Below are positions 12,094 to 24,984 of a DNA stretch of 64,000 nucleotides, piece by piece. The position numbers and the translations under genes were made by a program. Source of the DNA: Sabellastarte sp. h YS-2021 (taxonomy: Eukaryota > Annelida > Polychaeta > Sabellida > Sabellidae); NCBI GenBank assembly GCA_964017235.1, contig OZ024931.1, positions 20,932,189 through 20,996,188 on the forward strand. Reading direction: 5' to 3'. The notes beneath the pieces are model-generated. The model ran no database searches. It was not told the DNA's origin and was given only the letters and a program-made list of their open reading frames with translations. How positions within the stretch are numbered: position 1 is the first letter of the stretch; each line of letters opens with the position of its first letter.

Positions 12094-12913
12094 TTATTTG
12101 CCATTTCAAAACCTTAGGCCGTTTCGAAACGGCCATGTCCGTTTTGATACTTTTGCAAGGTTTAGAAATGGCTTGGCCGTTTCGAAACGGCCAACTATTC
12201 CTCTTGGCCGTTTTGATACCTCACCTGTTTGACATTAGTGGACAGGTTTGTTTGTTGCTTTTAAGTGTAACAGTTCTAACACAATAACAACTTATATATT
12301 TATTAGAACTGCATTTGGTTTATTGTGAAACATATATCGAACAGAACATACAATAACATTTATTAGTGCATACAAAAAGTTTTTGTAAAAAAGCATAGTT
12401 ATTAATATATATCAATATTGAGAAAAAAATGAAGAAAGTGTAAAATGAAACAGAATTAAAAAATATTTTATCACTAATCCCTTTTATGCACCCCACCCAA
12501 TGCAAATGAAACAAATCAACATCAAGAGATATCTTCTAAAGTAATAATAATAGCAAATCATTACAATTGTATGTCAGTATTAACTGAGTAAGATTAAGTA
12601 AAGAAGGTGCCAAAAAGCAAATGTATTCTAGCTCATCTACTATAATTCTTAGTCGATGAACTAGAATGATTATAGAAAGCCCCTGCTCAGGAAATTATTT
12701 TTATAATCAAAGGACAGATTTGAAGTTCACACAAAACACATGCTATAGAAAATTTAGACATCAGGTGAGGTTTCAAAATGGCCAGGTTTTTGATTTAGCC
12801 ATTTTGAAACCAGGTTTTGAACTGGCCTGGCCGTTTCAAAACCAAGGAAGGTTTCAAAATGGCCAAGTAAATAATTTGGCCCTTTCGAAGGGTTTCAAAA
12901 TGGCCGGGAACAT
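12094..12913. mobile_element. Inverted-arm element with GGCCGTTTCGAAACGGCC palindromes
   Basis: Left arm 12098-12227 and right arm 12762-12907 are inverted relatives: the inner ends CTCACCTG and CAGGTGAG match, as do the adjoining GGCCGTTTTGATACC and GGTTTCAAAATGGCC. The left arm contains two perfect 18-nt palindromes, GGCCGTTTCGAAACGGCC (12117-12134 and 12175-12192). The right arm carries the variant GGTTTCAAAATGGCC repeatedly. The core (12228-12761) holds ATGAAACAAATCAACATCAA, also found in the elements at 32344 and 41546. No transposase is visible, so it is presumed non-autonomous. Confidence 0.75.
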
Positions 12914-15900
12914 TAGCACATTTGGTAACACCAAAACATCTTGTTAGAATGGAATACAGTTTGACCATTGAGAAGATGCACGGATTATATCAAACAGGGT
13001 GACAAAATATATTATATATTGCTGAGGTAATAGAGGGTCGTCTTAGACATATATGTTTACAATCTAAGTAACATTGGGAATATATGCCCATGAAATTTGT
13101 GTTTCTCCACAGCAAAACATAAATTAAGTGCCGAAAATACCAATTAGCTGGTCACAAAAGACAGGAAAGGCTGATAAAAGAACATAAATGAATAACCCTT
13201 CCCACGCAACACACACATAAAGGTGACCTAAATGTGGCTCAGGGGTATTTCCAAACTTGACCAAGATACCAAGGAAATGACTCACCGCCATTACAAGATA
13301 GAGGAAATGACTCACTGCCATTACAAGATAAGGAGCTGTGTGATATATTAGTTTCACTTTGGGGAAATTCCCCATCTTTCAGTGGTTATGCCCTGCATAT
13401 AAGGTTTTTTTTTCACTTATTACTTTTGTACCATTGTTACCCTGTTGCTAGCTTATCACCTGACTGCCCTAAAGATGTAGTTCATATTATAATCTTACTG
13501 GTCAAATGATTTATCTTTTCATTCGTAAGTGATGGGAGCTTAATCATATCCCAATTTTTCAAACCTGTTCGAAAAACCTTGGTGAGTACGCATATCACTC
13601 CTGACAACTCATGACCAGTCTTTTTAGTCGTACCCAACTACATGTTTATTAAATATAGGTTATAGCACCCCAAAAATTACTCATAAGTGCTTTGTTACAT
13701 AACTATAAGCTACAGAAATATACTATGACTAATTTGTTTTCCTTGTTAAGAGATTGAGTTATCATTTTGAGTCGTAGCAGTAAGGAGCAGGTTGTAAATC
13801 CCATCTTTGTGGTCATACTACCTATCTCTTTACTTGGGACCAGTCATGTAGTTTCAGAATTAATCAAATTCTCGCCCAACTGAAACTTGTGCTGATACAG
13901 TATATATTATTGCTTTTATTGAGATTTGTAATAGAAAAGGGGTGAAACAATTGTGCAAAGACAGTGATGATATTTTTATATTATTGTTATGATTCTATCT
14001 AGATTTTTTGGTCTGTATTTTAACTACTTACTCTATTGGTGGAATTTATTTATAGAATATAAGATCTCCTGAGATGGCCAATTAAAGTTCATTAAATATT
14101 TAAAGATAGTTTTTTTTACAATCCCTTAAGCCTGTAACTATGAAACCTACAACTACAAAGTGTATCGGCTACATGATAAATGTTATCACTTAATAAATTC
14201 CTAATTATTAAAACCATTAAAATGATACCCGTACTGCAGACATCTTACATATACTGATGTAAATTACGCAATTCATTTACTAATAAATAGTCCAAAGAGT
14301 CAGAAAATTAAATATTATTAATTGTCAAAGACGATATGGATCCACAGTTGGACTCCATATTTTGTACACATGTTTACCAATATCTGTTCCAGATCTCTGG
14401 GCGAGGGTTTGTGATCCCTCATGCACTACTTGGTTTATTTTGAAGATTTAATTACCTAGTTAACTAATCTGGAAAAGCTCAAACTGTCTTAACTTGTGTC
14501 TACTTGTAAATATAAATCACCAGATAGCTGATTTTACAGTAATGGGTATAAAACTTCATACTTCACTGTCCAGAAATATCCCAACTGCCTTAGTTGTCTA
14601 TCTTTCAGTAAGGGGGAATGCCAGTCACTTGAGAGCTTGGACTGTACTTGTGTAGTTAGGATGGGTCAAATGATGCTTTGAGTCCAGATGTGAAAATACA
14701 CTGTTCAATACATTTTTGAGTTCCAATTCGGCTATATTATCGAGGTCTACAGTAGACGAACATAAATTTTACTGTGTTACTTGCCTCCAGTTATTTATTC
14801 TCCTCTTTTGCAAAGACTTCTGACAACATACGGTGCCTGGAGCCATGCTCCATTCTAACCTAGTTATTAATATTATTGTAGAAGGGTTTATATGATGGTA
14901 AATTGGTGTACATGCTCTAGAGGCGCTGTGTGTCCAAATGGATTGGATACAAGTGGGTGGTGCATTTGCAAGGAAGGGTGGAAAATATGGCATAAAAACA
15001 GGTCTGAACTAGAAACAGATCTAAAAATAGATCTTAAGTTTCCTCTCATAACAAATAAAAAACTTCTTTCAGGATCTCGGCTTGCTAACTTAATCAGCTC
15101 GCGTGGAGCAGCAACTTAGTAATTATTTCTTTATGTTTGTACTGATATACAGACATTTAATAAAAAATATATATTTTATTCCCTCATTTATGTCAGATAT
15201 ATTGCCAGTTTAGATGTTAGGGCTGTATATGACACTTAACGTCGATGTCTGATTCCCATTAGATTATTACTTACATTTTATTTTAAAGTATTTCTACGTA
15301 AAACACACACAGATCATCGACAAATAAAAATGCACATTTCTTTGCCTGTTCCTAGGACTGAAAAAAATGAGCTGCTGTTGTCTCACAAATAATAATAATA
15401 ATAATACATAAATAAATGGGTAATTAAATAAATAAATAAATTAATAATAATAACATGTTTAGGCGCCAGGAAGGATAAGAGAAAGTATTTAGATGATGAA
15501 GACTTTACTTGCCAATGGCAAGTTGCTATAACATTTTCTCATTTTTCTTTTTGTTAATCATCAAATTGTTGCTGTTGACAAAATATGGCCCCCAAAAATT
15601 AGTTATTGCATTTGTCTTATAATATACCTGCGTATTTCATTATGTAACAAGAACATTCCAGGAGGCCATGCCTCCGCCTTGGCCCGGCACCACCACCAAT
15701 ATTGCTTTTGTGTGCAATGAGAGAAATGTCCTTGATCCAGACGGTTATCCTTGACCCTTTGTCGACGCTGCCTGACAATTTCATCGAAATCCGCCCATGC
15801 CTTTTAGATTTATTTTACAAACAAACAAACAGTCGCTGCTAATTACATAACCTACTTGGCCTAGGTAATCACATATATATTTCACCCAATTATTTATTTT

Positions 15901-17164
15901 ATTTTATTTAGTTTGGTTTTATGTAAGACATGGATGTGTGTTATATAGAAATATTCAGTACCAACTTGTTATAATGTAACATTTCAAGTCCTGACAGATA
16001 TACTGTTATTCTAATGTTCCGCTTTCAATCAAATCTGTGCAAGTCAATTTTATTAGTCTAGGTTTCTTAGCACTATATTTAAACATCAGCTAGTCATTTA
16101 TGTTGTATATCAAAAGCCTAAAATGGACAATTAGATAATGGCAACAGGCAGTTAGTTACATTAAAACAGTACGCAAAGACTTTGTTGATATTTCTCACAG
16201 CTGGGATATTTGAACATGGCCTGAAAACCTTTACTGTAGATTGCTAAAGCAATAATAAAATACTATCCTACTTCTGTGTTTATGAGTCACACTTTATAAC
16301 AAACTTTTTAATTCTTGTTTGCAGGAAATATTATGTCAATGAATAGATTTAAGCTTAATGTGGCAGAAATACAAATAATTTGCAAATTACTGTATGCAAG
16401 AGTGTTTTCTGAAAATTTGCTTTTATCTCTGCACTGAAATGAGGGATTACATGGCTGTGTTTGCACAAGTACTTTTGAATAATTCTGTACTGTTGACAAT
16501 CAAATGTGGTGAAATAATCACAGTACTTCAGCTTGTTATCATAACACAAAGCAAAACTACATATTCCTCCCTGCAGTGGTTGACCTTGAAATTATCCTGA
16601 CATATTTTTTTATAAGTAGAGAATTATATTATTTTAATCAACCTACTTATTAATGTTTCTTAATATTCAGATTGAAGCAAAACAAACATAATTTAAGACT
16701 TCAGAGTTTTCTTTTCTAAGTTTAACTAACTTTGATAGTACTTAATCCCTACTAAAAGGCAAATTCTAAATCGCAATAGTCAAGACTAATTTCCAGTTTC
16801 AATAAATCCGTGTCAGCTCCAGAAATAAGGTAAAGGATCAATAAAAACGTTATGGTGGCTATGCTTTGAGAAGGAGATAAAAGTTTTTTTTCTGGAGGAA
16901 GCAATACAATAAGGAGGGGAATCTCCTCTGAGACATTATTCTGCACCTTAGGAGCATAAAAAAAAAAACTGTAACCAAATTGTCTCACTGATTTATGAAT
17001 GGATAAACAGAACTGTGGAAACACAAGAAGTTTACAATCACACTGACACCACCTAGTATCTCACAGACTGATATTAGGAGAAAGATGTGCATCAAAATAT
17101 TAAGGGTAACCAGGCAGTTGGCAGTTTGAATACTGAACAATATTCAATAGGCAACAGAAGATCT
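12914..17164. other. Long AT-rich stretch with small repeats
   Basis: Contents seen: a 30-bp duplication (GGAAATGACTCAC(C/T)GCCATT, about 13273 and 13303), an AATAAT/AATA microsatellite at 15391-15456, and a divergent CTTGGCGGAGGT-type repeat at 15655-15867 listed separately. No host exon was recognised. Confidence 0.4.
15655..15867 (+). mobile_element. Diverged CTTGGCGGAGGT-type repeat
   Basis: It begins near GCCTCCGCCTTGG and ends CTACTTGGCCTAGGTAAT. Internally it carries GATCCAGACGGTTATCC and ACAATTTCATCGAAATCCGC followed by a CAAA/CAGA tract, the same order as in the copy at 2485-2906. Terminal repeats are decayed. Confidence 0.55.
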
Positions 17165-17494
17165 GGGATCGATTTCATGAAGCCTCCTTAAGATAAAGGT
17201 CACCTTAAATTCAAGGATTTCCATGAATTTCTCCCTCCTTTAAAAATTTCCAGTTTCACAAAGCCTCCTTCCTTAAAGGAGACCTTGAAGACTCCCTTCA
17301 GTTTCAAGGAAGCTAAGGACCTTCCAGTAATGTTTAATAACTTTAAAGAACATTTGCTCCCTCCTTAGGTTTCAAGGAAGGAAAGTTAAAGGAGGCTTTG
17401 TGAAACTGAATTTTAAAGTGGCCTTCCCAAAGGAAAAATAACCTTCCTTTACTAAGGGAGGTCCTTTCCAAAGGAAGCTTTGTGAAACCGGCCC
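17165..17494. mobile_element. Inverted-arm fold-back element with CCTCCTT/AAGGAAGG arms
   Basis: The left end reads GATTTCATGAAGCCTCCTTA. The complement of the right end reads GGGCCGGTTTCACAAAGCTT and continues CCTTTGG. The 330-bp interior is almost entirely made of AAGGAGG, AAGGAAGG, CCTTCC and TTTCACAAAGCCTCC words in both orientations. No open frame of interest. The end GGGCCGGTTTCA resembles the ends of the elements at 7966-8557 and 32344. Confidence 0.75.
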
Positions 17495-17689
17495 AAGTTC
17501 TTGAAAGTATGAGTGTTGAATATAATTCTAGTAGCACTGTTATGAATACATTACAACCTGGAATACAAAAGTAAATTGCACTATCCCAAGTAACTACTAA
17601 TAAGTGCATTGCTTGGCAAGAGATTTTTGAACCCGTCAAAAATCTCTGCAGAAAACAACCCTTGTATATATTTTCTGTACATGTTACAA

Positions 17690-18066
17690 GAAGGGAAAAT
17701 CGCAGTTGAATCTGAGTCCTAGGTTCTTGACCGACTCTACCAGCTAGACTGGACTACTCAGAACGTGAACTAAAAAATTGCTTCTCAGCCTATCACTTTC
17801 ATTTTGGAACCAAAGAGCATAAACTCAGTCTTGTTGGGATTCAACTTAACTTTGCTATAGGTATGATGTATAATTACTACACTCCACGATTTTTTTAGAG
17901 TTTTCTAAAATACATGCTAAATTCTCTCGCGTGAAATCTTTTCAATGTAATGCAGTGTCTGTTTTTGTAGCACTTAATCTTCATCATACGACACTAATGA
18001 CAGGCACTAAGGTGCTAGAACCACAAATAGAGATACATGGTGATTAAGGAAGGTAGGGCCTGAAAT
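17690..18066 (-). mobile_element. Decayed CR1/L2-like LINE fragments
   Basis: The minus strand of about 17865-17820 reads KVKLNPNKTEFMLFGSK, and about 17730-17690 reads VKNLGLRFNCDF, consecutive motifs of the RT palm/thumb region (compare KLKLNPEKTEFIIIG and VKNLGVTFDSG in the LINE at 44-47 kb). Stops interrupt the stretch between them. A separate 3' tail of the same family (TAGCACTTAATCTTCATCAT) lies at about 17950-18065, so two fragments or a rearranged copy are present. Confidence 0.65.
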
Positions 18067-19774
18067 ACAATGGAAAACCAGTGTGATGGCACTTGAACAC
18101 CAGAGTCCCAGTTTTAAAAATCGGAAGCTATCAGAGCCAAACCCGGAAACAATTGTGTCTTCTGCCCAATGTACACCTATATACTACTTCACATATAATC
18201 CTTCACACATACAAACTAGAAACTTCTTACAAAAAAGATCACATAAATATATATTAAAATGTGACTTCTTGCTTTATTTCTGTAAATAATGATTTATTTT
18301 TAAGCTCGGGGCTTATAGAATTAAAGGTTTTATCATTTTAACACATTTTTCTGGTTTTAAACAAATTTTGCCAAAACATTTGCTGACATTTCTTGGAAGT
18401 AGTTCGAACCATTTGCTTGGAGGGAAAATACGTAATATCTCAAGTATTCCTGTATGTTCCGTGTCTAATTGTTTCTGAAATATATTGATTTTTAAAAATG
18501 CTATTAAGTTTCAAAAGGAGAAAACACAACAAAAATTACTACGTTACAATACATTATTACAGCCAACGATACATTTAAAATATTTCTAAAATACATATAA
18601 TTATTATAGTTTTAATTTACAAGGGTTGAAGTGCTGTCAGGCTACCATGCAAATTAGGTTCTTCCCCCAGGTAGAGACAGCATGGAGAAAAAATGGTTTC
18701 ACAAAAAAACATGAGTGATTCCTCATTTTGTAGTGATGACAAAAACATTCAGAACAAGGTTATCATAAACACTTCCCACTGGGGTGTGGGGTAGCTATAA
18801 ACAGTATAATGATCTGTAAATAGGGATGGGTCGGTACCAAAAATGTGTACATCGGGAGGACCATACCGATTCCTTGACTCCGTGTTTTAGTACACCCCAA
18901 ACAACATGGATGTTTCCTCTTCAATAAAAATGGCCAAATCCACAAAATATGACGTAATAGCTTATAACTTCTTCAGATTTCTTGTTTGTTCCCAATATTT
19001 TAAGTTTAAATTGTTGTAACCACAAAATGGCAGTTCTGCTCAACGTAATCACTAATACTGTATGAAATCTGCAAATGCATGAAAATCGGGGATAAAATTT
19101 AGAATTTCTTCAGTTTTGCTGTATGTTTCAAAATAGTTTGAGTCTTCCTTCCATTATTTGTGTTGACAAGTGAAGTGGCGGTTAAAAAATCTCATCACAG
19201 TAAATAAGAACAAAAATAGTTCTCTGATTCAGTGTTGCAAGTGGTAGTTTTGAGTTTTTACATTTAATTACAAATTTTGTTCACTTGTATTACAAATCTA
19301 GTTCAAAAATAGACATTGCATATTCAAATATATCCTATTTGCTTCCATCTCTAAAGTGTTTAAACAGTAAAGGAAAATTGTGTTTAATAGTGTTTGTACC
19401 GGCTGGCAGGCTTCTGCAAATATACTTTGAAATTTGGATGTCATTTATGTCATTGCCGGGTAGATTCTATGTACATTATTTTGTCATTTATATGTTTACA
19501 AATCGCTTCCTGGTTGAATTTTAACATTTTTATGGGAAAACAGATCCAAAAAAAATTCTTTTATTTTTGTCAAATATTCCTCTCTATTTCTCTGAGGGTA
19601 TGTTTGTAAAAAAATAACATACTATTACGTATACGAGTATACATTATATATTTTATATTTCTTTACATACATATATGACCAACACATATATACTAATTTA
19701 ACAATTATAAAATGTAGGTCTTGAAAAACATATACATGTAGTTAAACATTTTATTTAAAAGTAATCTAATCTTA
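18067..19774. other. Unassigned AT-rich sequence
   Basis: No gene, SINE or LINE motif recognised in either strand. Confidence 0.35.
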
Positions 19775-20390
19775 ATTGGACTTTTATTGTGCTTAATCTC
19801 CCCTTTATTCAGCAGATTTTAAGGTGTGTCTGCATAAAAAGAGACAACCATATTTGACATCCTCTGATGGAAAATGGCTCAAACACCACAGAGACTGAAA
19901 GACGGATATTGCAACTAAGATGGGTCTGTCATGGTCCGGAGGTAGGATTTAAGCTTCTTTCTGAAAGAGGTACTAGAAAGAGGGACGCATGACTCTCATC
20001 AGGAAGAGCATTCCAAACAGTGGGAGAAGCATCAAAAGCAAAGCTATGACCAAAGTGTTTGACAGATTTTTGAGTAGGTGGACAAAACTTTGGTAACACA
20101 AGGAAATCCCCAACACTCTGACTGTGCCTAGTATCATAAAAACTGCTATAAGAAGATATGGGGCAAGATACTTAGGAAAACCAGTATGTAAAGAAACCTG
20201 TAAACAAGTGTGGCTATTCTAAACACTGAACGGTGTCCAAGAGACAGCCAATGTAATTTATTAAGAACATGATTTATACTGGTGAATCTGATGGTGTTTG
20301 TTGCAATTCTGGCCACACTATTTTGGAATCATTTTAATCTCAACAGATTTAACTTAGATATACTCCTCCTGAAAAGTGAATTACAGTTTT
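19775..20390 (-). mobile_element. 5'-truncated CR1/L2-like LINE, C-terminal RT and 3' tail
   Basis: The minus strand reads HFGHSFAFDASPTVWNALPD (about 20060-20000) followed by a PLSERSLNP-like degraded version of the family's SFRKKLKTYL ending. The 3' tail (about 19780-19830) contains the complement of GGACTTTTATTGTGCTTAAT. Upstream text to about 20350 extends the RT thumb region, with stops. It is an older copy than the one at 1441-1718. Confidence 0.75.
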
Positions 20391-20777
20391 GCTGACAAGA
20401 GCATTGACCATAAATAAACACTATGAGTAAGAGACCACCTGACTGAAGTCTGAAGTCACTGACTTGCATCAATCAATATTTGCTGACCCCCTGAACCTGT
20501 TTGGACAAGGAAAAAATCATAGTTTGTTGACTGACTCAGTCGGGTAGAGAGGACTACCCAAGATGTCAATTGGGAAACATTTTTAAGTAATATAATCAAT
20601 GAACAGTTTTGCTCTACTTTTGCCTGACTCTGCCATAAGATTCCTGTGGATACATATCATTATAAAGGCCAATGAAGTGCTCAGATATTCTACCAAGAAT
20701 TTACACCAGGTGGGTTCAGGTAGAGTGATTTGCAATCACTTACATCATAATTTGCAAAGGTGATGCCCTAACCTAAT

Positions 20778-21013
20778 TCGTACGGAAACCTGGAATTTTC
20801 ATCCAAATTCAACATTTGAAATATGCTATTTGGAATTCCAAACACCCTATTTCTAAATATACTATTTAGAATTCCAAATACATATTCGAAATTCAAAATA
20901 CACTAGTCGGAATTCCAAATACCCTATTCAGAATTCCAAATATGTATTTTGAATTGCAAATACCCTTTTCAGAATTGCAAATACGTATTTGGATGGCGGT
21001 TCCAGGCTTACGC
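20778..21013. mobile_element. Fold-back element with GGAATTCCAAAT arms
   Basis: The left end (CGTACGGAAACCTGGAATTT) and the complement of the right end (GCGTAAGCCTGGAACCGCC, then ATCCAAAT) form diverged inverted termini. Between them lie about eight units of roughly 22-25 bp built on ATTTGGAATTCCAAATA, self-complementary around the EcoRI-like GAATTC. No coding potential. Its right end touches the next element almost directly. Confidence 0.65.
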
Positions 21014-21017
21014 AAAT

Positions 21018-21748
21018 TAGTAGAGAGTTTAAGATACAAGTACACGTCGCGTTACTGCAAAGAGAACGTATGACGTCATCTTTGGCGTTTTTATCAAACT
21101 CCGTAGGTCAAGCTACAAGTTCACAAGTTCGTGAAAAACTAGTTCTACAAGTAAAAACAAAACGTGAGGGTTTATCTCAACTTTATACTATTAAATCTTC
21201 ATTTTCTATAATCAACTGTTAAGCAATAATATATTCAAGTATCTTACATTATATTTATGTTGCTAAAATGTAGTTTTAGACATAAAATACACTTGATAAC
21301 ACTGTTTTTAAAAAGCCTGTAGCTTTTGCCATATGCAACAGATTAGGGACGGACTATTCCTTATCATGCTATATTGTATTTACCTTTGTGGTAAGTTTAA
21401 GAAAAAACAAAACTTGAAATTAAATAGTTTATGTATACATTGGCCATTTATGTATTTAATCTTTATTATTTTATTTTACAAGCACAGCAACTGTTGAGAA
21501 AGTTTACATATTACATTAATTGAATCATAATACATGATGAAGTAAAAAACAGTCCATCCCTCTACCATATATTCCTTGCAGTGAAATTCACTCCATTTCC
21601 AAGCATAAATAACCAAATGGGGAGGGGAGCATGACATCACGTAGTACTTGTATCTTAAACCAAAAATGACATACGGGAACGTCTACGTATACTTATAGAT
21701 TTTGCAGTACACGTAATTTCCAAAACGTGTATCTTAAACTCTCTAGTA
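21018..21748. mobile_element. Non-autonomous DNA transposon with 16-bp perfect TIRs
   Basis: Perfect inverted ends GAGAGTTTAAGATACA at 21023-21038 and (complement) 21728-21743 are flanked by direct TAGTA at 21018-21022 and 21744-21748, a possible 5-bp target duplication. If the true TIR begins one or two bases earlier, a TA-type target is equally possible. The GTTTAAGATACAAGTAC motif recurs internally near 21640. The 721-bp body includes a 77-codon open frame (20989-21222) that starts outside the element and resembles nothing known. Confidence 0.75.
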
Positions 21749-21949
21749 TGTCACGGAGAAAAGAAAAGAGCTTTCCTGATCAGAAATTATTATGAACCAG
21801 TCATTTTAAATGGTTGTTTTTGCTCAAAATTCATCACATAAGATGCATGTGGATAGAATTATTAACGTTACATTAAAATGACACCTGAATACAAAAATCA
21901 CTACCAGTCACTTTTGATCACATAGATCACTCCATCCAAATACGTTTAT

Positions 21950-23414
21950 TGTAACGCCATATTTTACACCCCTGCCATATTTTACACCCTCTCTTTGATC
22001 TTTTAGGGGGTGCATTATATGGCAATCATATTTTACACCCCTAACAATGGGGGATTTAGGGGGTGTAAAATATTGCTGCCATATTTTACACCCCCATCAA
22101 AAGTTACACCCTCTACTGGGCCATACAGAACAAATCAATTAAGGGATTAGGGGCAAACCCTTTATTGGTTAGATTGCAATTGGGTTTGAAAACTGTCTAT
22201 TGTCTAACCACTGCTTAGAACTTGATTTGTTTTACTTTTGGGGTGTGACAGCAACTGGATTAGGTTATGCTTTGTCTATCGTCTATTGACTTTTTAAGTT
22301 GATTTGTTTGGCTATGTATGTGACCTGGTAAATTGATCAGTTATTAGATTTGCCTTTTATTTCAGCATTCTTTTGAACTTGATTTGTTTCACTTGTGGTT
22401 AAGTGACTAGATAAGCTTACAGGATTAATTGGTTACTTCACATACTTTATATGACATAATTTCCTTGTTCCAAGTTTTCTTTACATACATGGACATAACT
22501 ATGGAGAAGCCACAGCTAAAATGAAATTACACTAACACAGGAGAAGAGGCCATATCCAAATCGGATAACAAGAAGAAATCCTATCTAATTTGTTAAAAGT
22601 TTCTAGATGAGAAGCCACAGCTAAGTTGGTCAATAGACCCATTTTGTTCATTATGCGACATAAATCAAACTAAAAGAGACAATGCATAAATTATCTAATT
22701 AACTAATCACTCACTAATCATGGAACAATAACCTATGTTTTACCTAATGATGTAGGCCTCTTTAAAGTAGATGAAAAAACACATATTACACAAAACAAGA
22801 CCCCAGGTGAGAAGCCACATTTAGCTTAAAGCCTTGTACATAGTTGCAGGTCTTTTGGCAAGATTCTAATCAAAAGGCTGTGGTGACTTAAGTCAACAAT
22901 AGGGATAATTTCAGTTAGGGACTGGGCCTAGTGGATACAAATCAACAACAATGGTTTGGCCTCTCACTTCAAAGGGAAATATATAGAAGTGATTTTGTCT
23001 CACTGTCTTAACACAAAAGATATTTCATTTCATTCAGTTTATTATTTTTTTACATTTATTTGTGAATTAACTGAAAAGTCACTGAAAAATAATTAGGTAT
23101 TAATTAATATTATTAGTATTTGTGAATTAACTAAAAAGTCACTGAAAATATTTAGCTTTTATTATTTATTAATATTTAACAATTTGTAAGCAAAGGAATT
23201 ATTGTCTTTGAGTTTTAATGATTAATTTGTGGATGTTTATAGCTGTTGAACTTCACTTATTTCATAAATATAGCAACTGTAAAGAAATCTATCAGGGGTG
23301 TAAAATATGGCAGGGGGTGTAAAACATGGCAAGGGGTGTAAAATATGGCAAGTGAACTTGCCATATATTACACCCCCATGCATTTTCTGTGGGGTGTAAA
23401 ATCTGGCGCTACAC
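21950..23414. mobile_element. Inverted-arm element with GCCATATTTTACACCCC repeats
   Basis: The left arm (21950-22115) starts TGTAACGCCATATTTTACAC and the complement of the right arm starts TGTAGCGCCAGATTTTACAC. The motif GCCATATTTTACACCCC occurs several times per arm, in both orientations (left: 21955, 21975, 22080; right: 23295-23400). The core shares ACTTGATTTGTTTCACTTG and CAAGCAGTGGTTA-like text with the element at 41546-43154. No transposase-like frame was found in the 1.2-kb core, which is rich in stops. Confidence 0.75.
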
Positions 23415-24364
23415 CGGCATAGTTTTTGATGTGGGAAAGAAACCCCACAGAACAGCAGGCTGTGTTCTGAAAATGGGAATATTACAACTCAGCTGAAAAA
23501 TCAATAGACAGTGGTACATCGGAATCTCAACTGGCACAGTGTATTTAATAGACACTTGCCTTCTTAATTTTACATTATTAAATTTCCACACACACAAAAA
23601 AGATCAATATATACATACCTGAAAATTGATATATCATATATTTCCCAGTTACAAATAAAAACACCTTATTTATCAGTTCACACAAAGAATTACTGTAATA
23701 TTCAACAAACAATATGTTCAGTATTATAATATAGGATAAGTAACTGTTGGTTTGATTCTACTTCATCTTTTCATCAACCCAAACTTTGGGGAAAACACAC
23801 AAAAAACGAAGAGTGTGAAAATACGCATCACGGGTAAATTGCTGTTGCTATTTATAGATCATGGAAATTCCTAGTTTCTATAGTGGTTATACGAATCGAA
23901 GTAGCCATTACCGAGAAAAACATCTTTTTCAGAGTGGCTGACTGATGAGAAAATAGGTGATAGCGCTACTAGGAAATGTATGCATGTTCCTAGGGTCTCA
24001 TTTCTGAAGAAATCTTTGATGTACATCATTAGGCTTTATCAGAAACAATGGATGGAAATCATGTCTAAGTGTAGAGAAGGTTATATATTTTAGGAGATAA
24101 AGATATCTATAAAATGCCCTCGTATCAAGTAACTGTCACATTTGAAGATTAATGTTTAACTTTGGGCGCAATTTGGAATGTGTACAGTATTATGCATATC
24201 TATATTGTATAAGTATGTAAACATCAAACTGTATGTTTACTCGCTGAATAGTATAACTACATTGTATAATCATTATCACAACTACATTATCAAGTCCAGC
24301 ATAGTAACTTAAAAATAGGTCACTCAAAATGTTTAATGTGTGATTCCTTTTCAGTTCCAATGGC
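23415..24364. other. Unassigned AT-rich sequence
   Basis: No recognisable coding or mobile feature. Confidence 0.35.
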
Positions 24365-24500
24365 GGACTGTGGTGGTGGTGTGTAGTGGGTAACACACTA
24401 ACCTCCCAACTGTGAGGTTGTAGGTTCAAATCCCAACACCAATTTCAAGTGGGGGAAATTTTCAGTTGTTTGTTTTTACATGGAAGAATTTTGTTCCAAC
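24365..24500 (+). mobile_element. tRNA-like SINE head (third type)
   Basis: The plus strand reads GTGGTGTGTAGTGGGTAACA, then AGGTTGTAGGTTCAAATCCC: A-box-like GTGTAGTGGGT and a good B box GGTTCAAATCC about 45 nt apart, the spacing of a tRNA. The downstream body (CAAGTGGGGGAAATTTTCAG) differs from families 1 and 2. No target duplication was identified. It is not a functional tRNA gene because the acceptor stem does not close. Confidence 0.55.
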
Positions 24501-24984
24501 AGTCTGAACTACTTGACTGTCCTTCTATGCTCTATAAAATACTACAAAAGTGATGCTAAAGCCGACATAAATTCAATGCAATCGCTAATGCCAAAAATGG
24601 ACTGTATACCAAGTGGTTGTTTTCATACAAATGGATAAGCCAAAAAATATCCAGCAATTAGTTGAGACTTAAGGCTTCCTGTAGTCAACATAACGATATA
24701 TCACCATATCCTCAGATGCATGCATTATTTAAACTGAAGTCAATAATGGTGATAAAAAATTTTTAATCAGTCTGGAATTAAGAAATTTCTGTTCTTCACT
24801 TTAATTGGGGCTCAGTGTTATACTCTGACAGTACCTGGAATTTTCTACCAGTCAGATTAAAGTTGGAGATCTCTCTAAGATAAATATAAATTTTGTAGCA
24901 GCTCATATTGTTATCAGTATGAACAGAAAAGGAGTGAGTTATCACTGTAGCATCATATAGTATTGTCTGGTATCATATTTTGGT

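Noticed and set aside
24375..24440. A possible real tRNA gene
   Set aside because: A- and B-box-like words are present, but the arms do not fold into a cloverleaf and no closing acceptor stem or terminator is seen; SINE head is the better reading.
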